A stretch of DNA of 32,556 bases. Origin: an uncultured Phycisphaera sp. Its GTDB lineage: Bacteria; Planctomycetota; Phycisphaerae; Phycisphaerales; SM1A02. This document shows, piece after piece, positions 1 to 9,248 of the stretch (positions within the stretch are counted from its first letter, which is position 1; each line of letters opens with the position of its first letter). The notes under the pieces were generated by a model, which had not been told where the DNA came from, did not search any database, and worked only from the letters and a program-made list of their open reading frames with translations. The stretch is taken from contig CALFOM010000239.1 of the NCBI GenBank assembly GCA_937919685.1, positions 1 to 32,556 on the forward strand, given 5' to 3'. A program made the position numbers and the translations under genes.

Positions 1-71
1 CCACCGCTGGTACACGCGACGAGGAACGAGGCCAGCGAGAACAGAACGAGGAAGCGAAAAGAGTCTTTCAT
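1..71 (-). CDS. lipoprotein, N-terminal fragment (runs off left edge)
   Basis: On the minus strand an ATG at 71-69 opens a frame with no stop to the window edge, giving 23 complete codons. The residues form a typical lipoprotein signal: Lys/Arg near the start, a hydrophobic core, then the lipobox FLVAC with the acceptor Cys at residue 20, followed by TSGG. The product should be exported by Sec, lipidated and anchored in a membrane. No Shine-Dalgarno is obvious, the sequence before the ATG being GGTGTCAAA. The mature protein lies outside the window, so no function can be given. The gene is divergent from the epimerase at 577. Confidence 0.6.
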   Translation of the reverse strand, partial: MKDSFRFLVLFSLASFLVACTSG

Positions 72-576
72 TTTGACACCAATCCGAAGGGCGGTTCATG
101 AATGGCCAAGCCGGCCTCGACCGCCCGAGGCATGGGCTCTCGAATCGTGAAAACCGATCGATGAGCAACGGAGTTTCGGCGTCGGTCAGTCAACTCGTAC
201 GCCGAAGACCTCGAAAGCATCTCCGAATCGGCTCCTGAAGACGACGATCGCCTTCGGTACGGACTGCATCGCGGCAAGACTCTTGCGTTGCGCCGACGAG
301 CGTACGTTCCGCGAGGCATGCTTGCGAACCGCCGAACCCATCAAACACCTTTGACGCCCTCTCAGGGCCGATTCTGCGATCTTTGATCTGAAAAAAGTTC
401 TCATGGCCCTGCGGTCCGCGAAATCCGTGAGACTGCGAAAACGAGACCCGGCGTGAGTGTCGTTCGGTCTCTCTTGAAGCCGAGGAAACCCTCGAGTTGC
501 TCATCGGTAATCCTGCATGCACTTCGGCCAGCGTCGCCTCACGTTCTCATTTCAAGCACTCTTGAGAAGCACCTTC
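72..576. other. intergenic region between divergent genes
   Basis: About 500 bases separate the lipoprotein start from the epimerase start. Several open frames cross it, but their translations are Arg/Ser-rich and do not look like protein. No convincing promoter, tRNA, operator or riboswitch is visible. A small hairpin (CGAGG-AAAC-CCTCG, 481-494) lies upstream of the epimerase. Both flanking genes must draw their promoters from here. Confidence 0.4.
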
Positions 577-1650
577 ATGAAGATCCTCGTCCTTGGTGGT
601 ACTGGCTTTCTTGGCCCCCATGAAATCGACCAGTTCGAGGACCGCGACTGGGAGATCACCATCTTCAACCGCGGCCGGTCGAAGACCGACCTCTTCGACT
701 CCGATTTTGCCAAAGTCACCCGACTCACCGGTGATCGCGATCCCGACCAGGGAGACGGCCTTGCCGCGATCGAAGAGGCGATCAAGAGCGGAACCACCTG
801 GGATGCCGTGGTCGACAATTCCGCCTACGTTCCACGGATCGCCAAGGCCAGCGCCGAACTCCTCAAGGACGCGACACGCCAATACGTCTTCATCTCCACC
901 ATCTCCGTCTACGCGGAGAACGACACCGCTGGCGCCGACGAGTCATCGCCGGTCGGAACGATGGACGACCCAACCGACGAGAATGTTGGCGCGTACTACG
1001 GCCAACTCAAAGCCCTCTGTGAACAAGAAGTCCAGCGGGTCTTTGACGACCGAGCGACGATCATCAGGCCGGGATTGATCGTCGGCCCCGGCGATAAGAC
1101 CGATCGGTTCACCTACTGGCCCGTTCGCTGTCGCAGAGGCGGCGAGGTACTCGTTCCCGCGGAGAATCCCCGGACCCAGTTCATCGACGTCCGTGACCTC
1201 GCCGGATTCATTACCACGTGCGTCGAACAAGGCCACGGCGGTGTCTACAACGCCACCGGCCCCGAAGGTCCGCTGTACTTCCGCGAGATGGTCGATGGCT
1301 GCAAGGCCGTAGTGTCAAATCCCGTCGAATTCGTCCCGGTCCCGGAGTCCTTCCTGCAAGCCAACGAGGTCGGACCCTGGATGGGCCCGGACACGATGGC
1401 GATGTGGATTCCACTCGTTCCCGAGATGGCCGGGTTCGGCCAGCGGTCCAACCAGGCCGCGATCGAGCATGGCTGCACGTTCCGCCCGCTCGCGAACACC
1501 GCCAAAGCCACCCTCGATTGGTTCCTTGCCTCTGATCGCAAGGACGAGGCCCTGGGTCAGCGTGCGGGCCTGTCCCCCGCTCGAGAGAAAGAACTCATCG
1601 CCAAGTGGCGCGAAGAAACAACGCGCGACGAAACGGCGAAGGATGCGTGA
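577..1650 (+). CDS. NAD-dependent epimerase/dehydratase (extended SDR family)
   Basis: This 357-residue protein has the Rossmann nucleotide motif GGTGFLG within its first 15 residues and the catalytic YxxxK as YGQLK, in the usual order of extended short-chain dehydrogenases. Further SDR features are VVDNSAYVP after the fourth strand, FISTISVY with the active-site Ser region, and the loop RPGLIVGPGD. The family oxidises, epimerises or dehydrates nucleotide sugars or related substrates with NAD(P); the substrate cannot be read from sequence. An upstream in-frame ATG at 517 exists, but the ATG at 577 begins right at the Rossmann strand (MKILVLGG) and has a GAGAAG ribosome site 7 bases upstream, so it was chosen. 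The stop abuts the stop of the convergent ABC gene. Confidence 0.82.
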   Translation: MKILVLGGTGFLGPHEIDQFEDRDWEITIFNRGRSKTDLFDSDFAKVTRLTGDRDPDQGDGLAAIEEAIKSGTTWDAVVDNSAYVPRIAKASAELLKDATRQYVFISTISVYAENDTAGADESSPVGTMDDPTDENVGAYYGQLKALCEQEVQRVFDDRATIIRPGLIVGPGDKTDRFTYWPVRCRRGGEVLVPAENPRTQFIDVRDLAGFITTCVEQGHGGVYNATGPEGPLYFREMVDGCKAVVSNPVEFVPVPESFLQANEVGPWMGPDTMAMWIPLVPEMAGFGQRSNQAAIEHGCTFRPLANTAKATLDWFLASDRKDEALGQRAGLSPAREKELIAKWREETTRDETAKDA

Positions 1651-3576
1651 TCATGAGCCCGACTCGGTGACCAGTTCTCCGGTCTGCACCCGCCAGAGCT
1701 GGGCGTAGACACCGTTTTGGGTGACGAGCTCGTCGTGGGTTCCCTGTTCGACGACGCGGCCGGCATCAAGGACGTGAATGCAATCCGCATGGCGCACGGT
1801 CGAGAGACGATGGGCGATGACGATCGTCGTCCGGTCGCGGCAGATGGTCTGCAATGAACGCTGGATCGCGGCTTCCGTCTCGTTGTCGACGCTGGCGGTC
1901 GCTTCGTCGAGGATGAGAATCGGCGCGTCCTTGAGCACCGCCCGCGCCATCGCGACACGCTGTCGTTGCCCGCCGGAGAGTTTCTGGCCGCGTTCACCGA
2001 CCACGGTGTCGTAGCCGTCGGGGAGTTCCATGATGAACTCATGCGCTTCGGCACGCGTCGCGGCCTCGATGATCTTGGAGAACGGCGGCTCGGTCCAGGC
2101 GGCCGGATCGTCGGCTTCGCCCGGCCAGCCGTAGGCAATGTTCTCCCGAACCGTGCCGTCGAAGAGATACACATCCTGACTCACCAGCGACGCGGCACGG
2201 CGGAGGTCACGCAATCGCAACGAACGAACATCGTTCCCGTCGATCTCGAGCGCACCGGAGGGCGGCGATTCGCCGGTCATCTCCTCGACTTCCGGCGTCG
2301 CCGAACGGCGCTGCTTTTTTGAGGTCTTTCGAGGATCCACGTCGTAGAAGCGGAGAATCAACTTGATGAGCGTGCTCTTGCCGGCCCCGGTCGAGCCAAC
2401 GATCGCCGTGGTTCGGCCCGCCGGACACGTCAGATCGAGGCCCCGGAGGATCGGCAGTCCCTTCACGTAGGAGAAGCGGACCCCGTCGAACCGGACCTCG
2501 CCGCGGACCGAAGCGAGCGGGAGTCGATCGGGGCCATCGACGATCACCGGTGCGACGTCAAGGATGTCGAGTACCCGTCGCGTCGACGCCATCGCCCGCT
2601 GATAGAGATCAAGCACCGCGCCGACCCGGGTGAACGGCCACAGCAATCGCTGGGTCAGAAACACCAAAAGACTGAACGCCCCTACCGCCAGCGAACCCTG
2701 CAGGGTGATCCAACCGCCGTAAAGCAGGGTGACCATGAATCCCGCCATGATGACGATGCGGATCAACGGGCTAAAAAGCGCGCTGAGGACGATGGCGCGT
2801 CGATTGTGCTCGGCGTAGGCCTCGCTTTCCACCCGAAGGCGTCCCGCCTCGTGCGACTCCGCGGTAAAACTCTTGACCGTGGCGATGCCCCCAAGAGAGT
2901 TCGCGAGCCTGGCGTTCAAATCGCCGACCTTGGCACGGACCTCGGCGTACCGAGGCTCCAACCGCTTCTGGAACCACAAGGAACCGATGATCACGATCGG
3001 GACCGGGATCATCGCCAGCCAAGCGACCTCCGGCGAGATGATGAAGAACGCCGCGGTCACGGTGATCGCGGTCACCGCCAGTTGAATGATGTCGTTCGCA
3101 CCCCCGTCGAGGAATCGCTCGAGTTGGTTGACGTCGTCGGAGAGAATGGCGAGCAGACCACCCGTCGAACGATCTTCGAACCACCGAAGCTCGAGCCCCT
3201 GCACGTGCTGGTAGGCATCCATCCGAGTTTCGTGCTGGATCGACTGGGCCAGATTCCGCCAGGCCACGCCATAGAGCCACTCGAAGACCGATTCCAGCGA
3301 CCAGATAATCGCGGTCGCGACGGCGAGAAAGACCAGTTGGTGGAAGGGGTCGGGAAATCCCAGTTTCGCGATCACCGAATCCTGCTTCTGGACCACCACG
3401 TCGACCGCGGCGCCGATGATGAAGGGCGGTGCGAGATCAAAGACCTTGTTGAGGATCGAGAACGTCGTCGCCCACGCGATTCGTCGACGAAACGGACGGG
3501 CATACCGAAAGAGTCGAACCAGCGGATGAGTGCCAGCGGAATCACTCGGGAGATGCTCGACCTGATCAGAAGCCAT
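1651..3576 (-). CDS. ABC exporter, fused permease-ATPase (MsbA/lipid-multidrug type)
   Basis: This 641-residue half-transporter has an N-terminal six-helix exporter domain (about residues 30-330) and a C-terminal ATPase. The ATPase shows Walker A GSTGAGKS (about 394-401), Q-loop VSQD (about 465), signature LSGGQ (about 533), Walker B ILILDEA (about 552) and the H-loop His (about 589). Such proteins dimerise in the inner membrane and export lipids, peptides or drugs; the substrate here is unknown. Between Walker A and the Q-loop there is an extra charged stretch of about 25 residues (about 416-440, rich in Lys, Arg, Glu, Ser) where most homologues go straight to the DGxDIR strand. No clear Shine-Dalgarno precedes the ATG. 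It may be read through from ahcY, but two hairpins lie between them. Confidence 0.88.
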   Translation of the reverse strand: MASDQVEHLPSDSAGTHPLVRLFRYARPFRRRIAWATTFSILNKVFDLAPPFIIGAAVDVVVQKQDSVIAKLGFPDPFHQLVFLAVATAIIWSLESVFEWLYGVAWRNLAQSIQHETRMDAYQHVQGLELRWFEDRSTGGLLAILSDDVNQLERFLDGGANDIIQLAVTAITVTAAFFIISPEVAWLAMIPVPIVIIGSLWFQKRLEPRYAEVRAKVGDLNARLANSLGGIATVKSFTAESHEAGRLRVESEAYAEHNRRAIVLSALFSPLIRIVIMAGFMVTLLYGGWITLQGSLAVGAFSLLVFLTQRLLWPFTRVGAVLDLYQRAMASTRRVLDILDVAPVIVDGPDRLPLASVRGEVRFDGVRFSYVKGLPILRGLDLTCPAGRTTAIVGSTGAGKSTLIKLILRFYDVDPRKTSKKQRRSATPEVEEMTGESPPSGALEIDGNDVRSLRLRDLRRAASLVSQDVYLFDGTVRENIAYGWPGEADDPAAWTEPPFSKIIEAATRAEAHEFIMELPDGYDTVVGERGQKLSGGQRQRVAMARAVLKDAPILILDEATASVDNETEAAIQRSLQTICRDRTTIVIAHRLSTVRHADCIHVLDAGRVVEQGTHDELVTQNGVYAQLWRVQTGELVTESGS

Positions 3577-3633
3577 TCGAAGCTGAGTCTATCGGCAGCG
3601 ACCTCTGTGAGTTCGATCCGATCGGCGAAAGAA

Positions 3634-3663
3634 CGAGCGGCGGGCACGAATGCCCGCCGCTCG
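3634..3663 (-). terminator. hairpin terminator downstream of ahcY
   Basis: A perfect 13-bp stem (left arm 3634-3646, right arm 3651-3663) has a four-base loop that reads TTCG on the minus strand. In the direction of ahcY transcription the stem is followed by TTCTTT. It lies about 60 bases past the ahcY stop and ahead of the ABC exporter start, so it most likely ends ahcY transcripts. Confidence 0.7.
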
Positions 3664-3680
3664 AAGATTCACGCTGGTGG

Positions 3681-3710
3681 TCGCGGGCCCGCATACCGGG
3701 CCGATCGCGA
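3681..3710 (-). terminator. second hairpin just after the ahcY stop
   Basis: GGCCCG (3686-3691) pairs with CGGGCC (3697-3702), and an outer TCGCG/CGCGA pair (3681-3685 with 3706-3710) extends the stem across a 3-base bulge. It begins 10 bases after the ahcY stop codon. No U tract follows. With the stronger hairpin at 3634 it forms a tandem pair, and it may protect the mRNA end rather than terminate by itself. Confidence 0.45.
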
Positions 3711-3720
3711 GAGTCCGGAT

Positions 3721-5229
<1,509 letters not shown>

Positions 5230-5359
5230 GGGAGTCTCCTGGCAGATTTGGCCCCTTTGGACCGGGATTCATGGATGCACGGGCGGATCACTTCCGTCCT
5301 CAGGCTCCGAACGCGTTTCGACGCTTTCACGAGACCGATTCACCATGCGGGTATTTTCC

Positions 5360-5382
5360 ATCCATTAAGCGGATTAATGGAT
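5360..5382. promoter_or_regulatory. perfect 9-bp inverted repeat, candidate SahR-type operator
   Basis: ATCCATTAA (5360-5368) and TTAATGGAT (5374-5382) are exact reverse complements separated by five bases. On the minus strand the site begins about 8 bases past the candidate -10 box, so it covers the predicted ahcY start point. A bound repressor there would block transcription. ArsR-family dimers bind short palindromes of this kind, and an ArsR-HTH/methyltransferase fusion is encoded 1 kb away. The repeat was not seen elsewhere in the window, including upstream of the regulator. The link to the regulator is inference. Confidence 0.6.
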
Positions 5383-5389
5383 CAATGGT

Positions 5390-5419
5390 AGAATAGCCTT
5401 CTATAGATCTCTCGGTCAA
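5390..5419 (-). promoter_or_regulatory. candidate sigma70-type promoter of ahcY
   Basis: Reading the minus strand, TTGACC (5419-5414) and TATTCT (5395-5390) are spaced by 18 bases, close to the TTGACA/TATAAT consensus. The start point would fall near 5383, directly at the edge of the inverted repeat at 5360-5382. No better pair was seen in the ahcY upstream region. Confidence 0.5.
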
Positions 5420-5573
5420 TATCCAAACTCACTTTAGATCCGATCGAGCAGATCCACACCTTGGTGTCCCGAATCGACTATTCCACCGTTTCTCCACCTT
5501 CTGCCGCCCTAGGAAGGGGTTGCGGGTTAGGCTGCGCGATCGAAATCACTCACCACCTGCCAGGAGTTCAGTC

Positions 5574-6302
5574 ATGCGTGGAATCAAAATCATCTCCAGT
5601 CTCATCGGAGCGGCGGGTTTCATCGCCGTCGCTGCCGGCTTCACCGTCCCAACCGGCAACGGCTCGGAAGCTCCGAAGCAACAGGGCGCCCCCTACCTGC
5701 TCGACGTCTGCCCGATCAGTGGCCGACCCCTTCCCGAGGACGGCGGCGTCGTCGTCATTCTCGAGGGCGCGAGCGACTCCGCTCAGGCCGGTCGCGAAGT
5801 TCGAGTCTGCTGCGACGGCTGCAAAGGAAAAATTGAGAAGGATCCCGCGAAGTTTATCGGCAAGATCGATGAGTTGATCATCGCCGACCAGCTGGCGCGA
5901 TACCCGAAGTCGATGGGATGTCCGGTGATGGACTCCAAGGCGCTTCCCGATCCCACCGGTCCCGAGGCCAAGGAATGCACGCTCATCGTCTACAAGAACC
6001 GGCTCGTCCGGTTCTGTTGTGCCAAGTGCACCAAGGCTTTCTACAAGGATCCCGAGAAGTACATCGCCAAACTTGATGCGGCCGCAATCGCCGAACAGAA
6101 GACCACCTACCCGCTGACGACCTGCCTCTTCACCGGTGGAGGACTCAAGGAGTCGAGCCCTTGGTTCATCGTCGGCGACCGTGCAGTCAATGTCTGCTGT
6201 GGCGGCTGCAAGCCGAAGGCCATGAAGGACCCAAGAGGCGCGATCGCCAAACTTGATGCGGCCACCGCCAAGACTGCAACGCCGACCAAGACGTCCGGCT
6301 GA
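5574..6302 (+). CDS. exported protein with three tandem TRASH/YHS-like metal-binding repeats
   Basis: This 242-residue protein starts with a Sec-type signal or membrane anchor (about residues 1-25). Three repeats follow. Each has one Cys in C-P/L-x-x-(G/D) (Cys46, Cys116, Cys184), then 23-32 residues later a CCxxC cluster (79/80/83, 148/149/152, 208/209/212), then a basic KDPxxxIxK(L/I)D tail. Spaced Cys clusters of this kind resemble TRASH/YHS domains, which bind copper or other soft metals in sensing and trafficking proteins. The fold assignment is tentative, but the three-fold repeat is clear. Repeats two and three share a 21-base identical stretch (6063-6083 and 6243-6263). ATG 5574 was chosen over an upstream in-frame ATG at 5520 because AGGAG lies seven bases ahead of it and the signal peptide begins there. 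It is divergent from ahcY and may share its control region. Confidence 0.75.
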   Translation: MRGIKIISSLIGAAGFIAVAAGFTVPTGNGSEAPKQQGAPYLLDVCPISGRPLPEDGGVVVILEGASDSAQAGREVRVCCDGCKGKIEKDPAKFIGKIDELIIADQLARYPKSMGCPVMDSKALPDPTGPEAKECTLIVYKNRLVRFCCAKCTKAFYKDPEKYIAKLDAAAIAEQKTTYPLTTCLFTGGGLKESSPWFIVGDRAVNVCCGGCKPKAMKDPRGAIAKLDAATAKTATPTKTSG

Positions 6303-6314
6303 TCGACGCGGAAC

Positions 6315-6371
6315 CGTGAGAATCACATCCAGAGCGGCGCCGACCTTCGGCGTCGCTCTGTCGTTCTCACG
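6315..6371. terminator. bidirectional terminator between convergent genes
   Basis: An inner 13-bp stem (6331-6343 with 6347-6359, one G-U on the plus-strand RNA, three-base loop) is enclosed by an outer perfect 8-bp pair (CGTGAGAA 6315-6322 with TTCTCACG 6364-6371). It sits between the stop of the metal-binding protein (6302) and the stop of the SahR-like gene (6394), which point at each other. There is no long U tract on either side. Its position and symmetry suggest it serves both genes. Confidence 0.65.
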
Positions 6372-6393
6372 TACCGATACCCGAAGAGATCGA

Positions 6394-7356
6394 TTAGCGA
6401 CCTTTGAAAAACGCCGCGGCGAAGAGCCCCGGGCCTTTCCCAGTCGCTACCGGGCGAAGCCGGCGCCAGGTGATTCGATCGAAGCCCGCGTGCTTGCCCA
6501 TGGATCGCATCTCGGCTTCTTCGAACCCCAGATGCTCATGTCCCATGGTGTGCCGATAGGTCTCGCGATCGTGCGCCACCATGTCGACGACGAGAATGAC
6601 GCCTCCCGGCCGCAGTACTCTCGCCGCCTCTGAGAGGGCTCTTTCCGGTTCACGAAGGTGATGGAGTACGAGCATCATTGCCGCCGCATCGATGGACCTT
6701 GCTTCCAGAGGCAAATCCGTGACATCGCCCTGAAGGTAACGGATATTGCTGAATTCCTTCAACCTCTTCCGCGATGCATCAAGCATCGCCTCTTCTCGGT
6801 CGACCGCGACGACCTCCGCCACCACAGGTGCCAAGCGCTGGGCGGCATCGCCGGTTCCACAACCGAGATCGGCCACCACCCAGGACGGATCGAGGAATGC
6901 GAGCATCGCCTCGGCGCCAAAACCAGCGCCGAAGAGTTCATGTCGAAGTTCGTTCCACTCCCCACCGATTCGTCCGAAGAATGCTCGGGAATCGGTTCGA
7001 CGTGATGCGAGGACTTCCTTGAGACGGCTCGCGTCATCCGCGAAGACGGGGCTTGCGGCGAGCCGGTCTCGGGTGGTCTCCCAAAGGCGGCGGAAGTCGG
7101 GGTCGAGTGAATCCTCGTCCAACCGATAGAGACTCGCCGTACCCTCCGAACGCTTGATAATCCAACCGTGGTCGTGCAACGCCTTGAGGTGCCGACTGAC
7201 TGTCGATTGTGGAAGTTGCGCCGCGGTCGCGAGTTCTCCGACCCCGAGCTCCGTTCGTTCCACCAACCGGAGCAGTCTGACCCTTGCCAGCTCCCCCAGT
7301 TGGGTGAGATTGGCGAGCCATTCTTCGGGGCGGCTGGTGAACTTTTTCTCAGTCAC
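6394..7356 (-). CDS. ArsR-family HTH fused to a methyltransferase-fold domain (SahR-like regulator)
   Basis: This 320-residue protein joins a winged helix-turn-helix (about residues 18-80, recognition helix QSTVSRHLKAL) to a class I methyltransferase fold (about 140-318). The latter has motif I VADLGCGTGDA (about 161-171), the acidic end of strand 2 (VVAVDRE), DVTDLPLEARSID and the post-motif RVLRPGGVILVVD. SahR of Proteobacteria has this architecture: it represses ahcY and methionine-cycle genes and leaves DNA when its methyltransferase-like domain binds SAH. The location 1.2 kb from ahcY, next to a palindrome at the ahcY start, supports the same role here. The start is GTG, with GAGGA ten bases upstream lying in the end of the preceding TPR gene; the 13-base gap implies cotranscription. 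An ArsR-type regulator with true methyltransferase activity remains possible. Confidence 0.8.
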   Translation of the reverse strand: MTEKKFTSRPEEWLANLTQLGELARVRLLRLVERTELGVGELATAAQLPQSTVSRHLKALHDHGWIIKRSEGTASLYRLDEDSLDPDFRRLWETTRDRLAASPVFADDASRLKEVLASRRTDSRAFFGRIGGEWNELRHELFGAGFGAEAMLAFLDPSWVVADLGCGTGDAAQRLAPVVAEVVAVDREEAMLDASRKRLKEFSNIRYLQGDVTDLPLEARSIDAAAMMLVLHHLREPERALSEAARVLRPGGVILVVDMVAHDRETYRHTMGHEHLGFEEAEMRSMGKHAGFDRITWRRLRPVATGKGPGLFAAAFFKGR

Positions 7357-7369
7357 GACACTGGGATCC

Positions 7370-8086
7370 TCAGACGCCGGGCGGCAGGACGACGGTCGGC
7401 CCGGGAATCTCGCCGTACTCTCTCAGTCGATCCGCGATCACGCTGTTATCCACTTCGATCCCGTAGGCCTGGCGAAGCCTTCGAAGCGCGAGATCAGTAT
7501 CTCCCAGTCGCTCCGCGAGATCGGCGGCGGCAAGATAGGCCGCCGCAGATCCAGTTGGATCGAGTTTGATGGCTCGTTCGATGGCATCACGGGCGTTGTC
7601 GGGATCGTCGAGTTCAAGGGCGAAACCGGCAAGGAGAAGCCACGCTTCCGCATCCTGGTTGTCGATCGCCCAAGTCCTCACCAGTTGAAATGACCGGTCG
7701 TAGTCGCCGCTGGAAAACTCCGCACGAGCAAGGAGGAAGAGCAGCGAACGATCCCCCGGGCGATGCGCGGTACCCGTGAGGAACGCATCTGCAGCCTCAG
7801 CCGGCCGATCGAGTTCGAGCATGCAGCGACCATACATCTCGAGCGCCGCGGGATTGCCGGGCTCACGATCCAAAATCCGCTTGTAGAAGGCGGCGGCCGA
7901 TTCAAACCGCCCCCACTTGAATTCGTGATCGCCATCCTGTTGGAGTTTCACCGTCGGAGGCGTGGACAGGGTCTTCTTCGCCGACTCGCAGCCGATGAGC
8001 GTTCCTCCGAGTCCGAAGACTAGGAAGAGGGCCATCAGGACGAAAGGCGTGAACGGGCTGCCAGCGGGGCGTGTCGAAGGAATCAT
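7370..8086 (-). CDS. TPR-repeat lipoprotein
   Basis: This 238-residue protein has a hydrophobic signal with the lipobox TLIGC (acceptor Cys33), so it is predicted to be lipid-anchored. The rest is a helical array of TPR-like repeats (about residues 50-215), with patterns such as W-G-R-F-E-S-A-A-A-F-Y and A-L-E-M-Y-G-R-C-M-L-E-L-D-R-P-A-E-A. TPR arrays are protein-interaction scaffolds; the partner is unknown. The longer frame continues upstream to 8557, but ATG 8086 has AGGAG seven bases ahead and begins the signal peptide, while the upstream part does not look like protein. It is followed after 13 bases by the SahR-like regulator, probably in one transcript, and is divergent from the gene at 8222. 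Confidence 0.75.
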   Translation of the reverse strand: MIPSTRPAGSPFTPFVLMALFLVFGLGGTLIGCESAKKTLSTPPTVKLQQDGDHEFKWGRFESAAAFYKRILDREPGNPAALEMYGRCMLELDRPAEAADAFLTGTAHRPGDRSLLFLLARAEFSSGDYDRSFQLVRTWAIDNQDAEAWLLLAGFALELDDPDNARDAIERAIKLDPTGSAAAYLAAADLAERLGDTDLALRRLRQAYGIEVDNSVIADRLREYGEIPGPTVVLPPGV

Positions 8087-8221
8087 GCGGGCTCCTGCGC
8101 TTTTCGACGCCGCAACTTCGAATGACCGATCCGAGCGTCGCCTGCGTCTCTGTCGCATGATACGTTGATGGCAGGAGACTCGTGCTCCTCGCCCATTTCC
8201 CAGCCGCCCATCGGTCCGAAC

Positions 8222-8686
8222 ATGCTCCGAACCACCCTTCTCCGCCACGAACCCGATCCGAGCGGGCCTCCACCACATTTTGACTGGCTGCTCGAAGCGG
8301 CTCCCGGGACGCCACCTGAAAATCGAGCTGTCCCGACTTTTCGGTGCCGTCGACGGCCTGACCGACTGGCGATTGGCGAGACCATCCGACTCCAATTGGT
8401 CGATCCGCACCGTGGATGGTGGCTCACCCGCTCTATTCTCGAAGAGGTGGCACTGGATCATCCGCTGGGCACCGCTCGCGTGATCCAGTCGGGGAGCATC
8501 GACTCCGAACCGGCTTCGCTGGTCACCTCGATGGAATCCACCGTTTCCTGGTCCCAATCAAGAATCATCATGACGTATCGTCTTGAAAAGGTCGGTCCTC
8601 TCGAAGGACTGGCCACGAGGGTCGCCCCATTCTCGATGGACCGTGAACCTTCGCCTACCCCCGTGAACGGATTCTCGCTCCTGTGA
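8222..8686 (+). CDS. LigD 3'-phosphoesterase-like domain protein
   Basis: This 154-residue protein resembles the small stand-alone relatives of the 3'-phosphoesterase domain of bacterial DNA ligase D. The N-terminus reads LLRHE...PPPHFDWLLE, matching the family's H...HxD...LE metal-site pattern. A TFR segment, a later DPHR (family consensus DHR) and a C-terminal TYRLEK strand follow in the expected order. LigD domains of this type trim 3' ends during DNA repair; the function of short stand-alone versions is not established. No ligase or Ku gene is nearby. ATG 8222 begins directly at the conserved strand but has no clear ribosome site; TTG 8165 and ATG 8168 are in-frame alternatives. The stop overlaps the GTG start of the next gene by four bases, so the two are translationally coupled. 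Confidence 0.55.
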   Translation: MLRTTLLRHEPDPSGPPPHFDWLLEAAPGTPPENRAVPTFRCRRRPDRLAIGETIRLQLVDPHRGWWLTRSILEEVALDHPLGTARVIQSGSIDSEPASLVTSMESTVSWSQSRIIMTYRLEKVGPLEGLATRVAPFSMDREPSPTPVNGFSLL

Positions 8687-9213
8687 CCATACTCATCGGC
8701 ATCGTGTTCTCGATCATCGCCGCGGCTTTCGCCGCCCTTGCCGCCCTGGGTCTACCGGGAACCTGGCTCGTGATCATGCTCGCCGCGATCGTCGACCTGA
8801 TCGAGTACTTCTCCGGGAGTGGCGACGACCTAACCTTCGGCTGGATGGCGTTCGCCGTCGCGCTCGTGCTCGCCACGGTCGCGGAGATTATCGAATTCGT
8901 CGCGGGCGCCGCAGGCGCCAAAGCAGGCGGCGCCAGCCGCCGAGGTACCGTCGGCGCATTGATCGGCGGCTTCATCGGCGGGATCGTTGGGACATTCCTG
9001 CTTCCAATCCCGCTTCTCGGCACTCTCGCGGGCGCGGCTCTCGGTGCGGCCGGGGGAGCGTTGGTCGGCGAGTTAACCAAGGATGGCGCGAAGTTCCGCG
9101 ACACCCTGCGACCAGCGACCGGTGCCGCTGCGGGCCGGATCGCCGGCACCGTGATCAAGATCGGTTTCGCGGTGGCGATCTGGCTTCAAATGTCGATCGC
9201 CGCCTTTATCTGA
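8683..9213 (+). CDS. DUF456-family membrane protein
   Basis: This 176-residue protein is almost entirely hydrophobic, with about four to five membrane segments separated by Gly/Ala-rich turns (LGLPGTWLVIM near the N-terminus, then GALIGGFIGGIVGTFLLPIPLLGTL in two halves). The order LPGTW, then a central Glu-containing helix, then Gly-zipper helices is typical of DUF456, an uncharacterised bacterial inner-membrane family. GTG 8683 overlaps the stop of the phosphoesterase-like gene (GTGA), which indicates coupling. It is convergent with pilB, with 35 bases between the two stops and no clear terminator there. Confidence 0.75.
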   Translation: MTILIGIVFSIIAAAFAALAALGLPGTWLVIMLAAIVDLIEYFSGSGDDLTFGWMAFAVALVLATVAEIIEFVAGAAGAKAGGASRRGTVGALIGGFIGGIVGTFLLPIPLLGTLAGAALGAAGGALVGELTKDGAKFRDTLRPATGAAAGRIAGTVIKIGFAVAIWLQMSIAAFI

Positions 9214-9248
9214 TCGAACTCGTCGGCCCTATAGGACGCCTTGGGCAA

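Larger units (their letters stand above)
5230..5573. other. divergent intergenic region with ahcY control sites
   Basis: These 344 bases hold the ahcY ribosome site, a leader of roughly 150 bases, the inverted repeat at 5360-5382 and the candidate promoter at 5390-5419. The stretch 5340-5440 is AT-richer than its surroundings, as expected of control DNA. I looked for a SAH or SAM riboswitch in the ahcY leader and recognised none of their conserved cores. The promoter of the plus-strand gene at 5574 was not identified with confidence; it has a good AGGAG seven bases before its ATG. Confidence 0.5.

Noticed and set aside
5230-5360. SAH or SAM riboswitch in the ahcY leader
   Set aside because: The leader is long enough, but none of the conserved core sequences or pairings I know for these riboswitches could be found.
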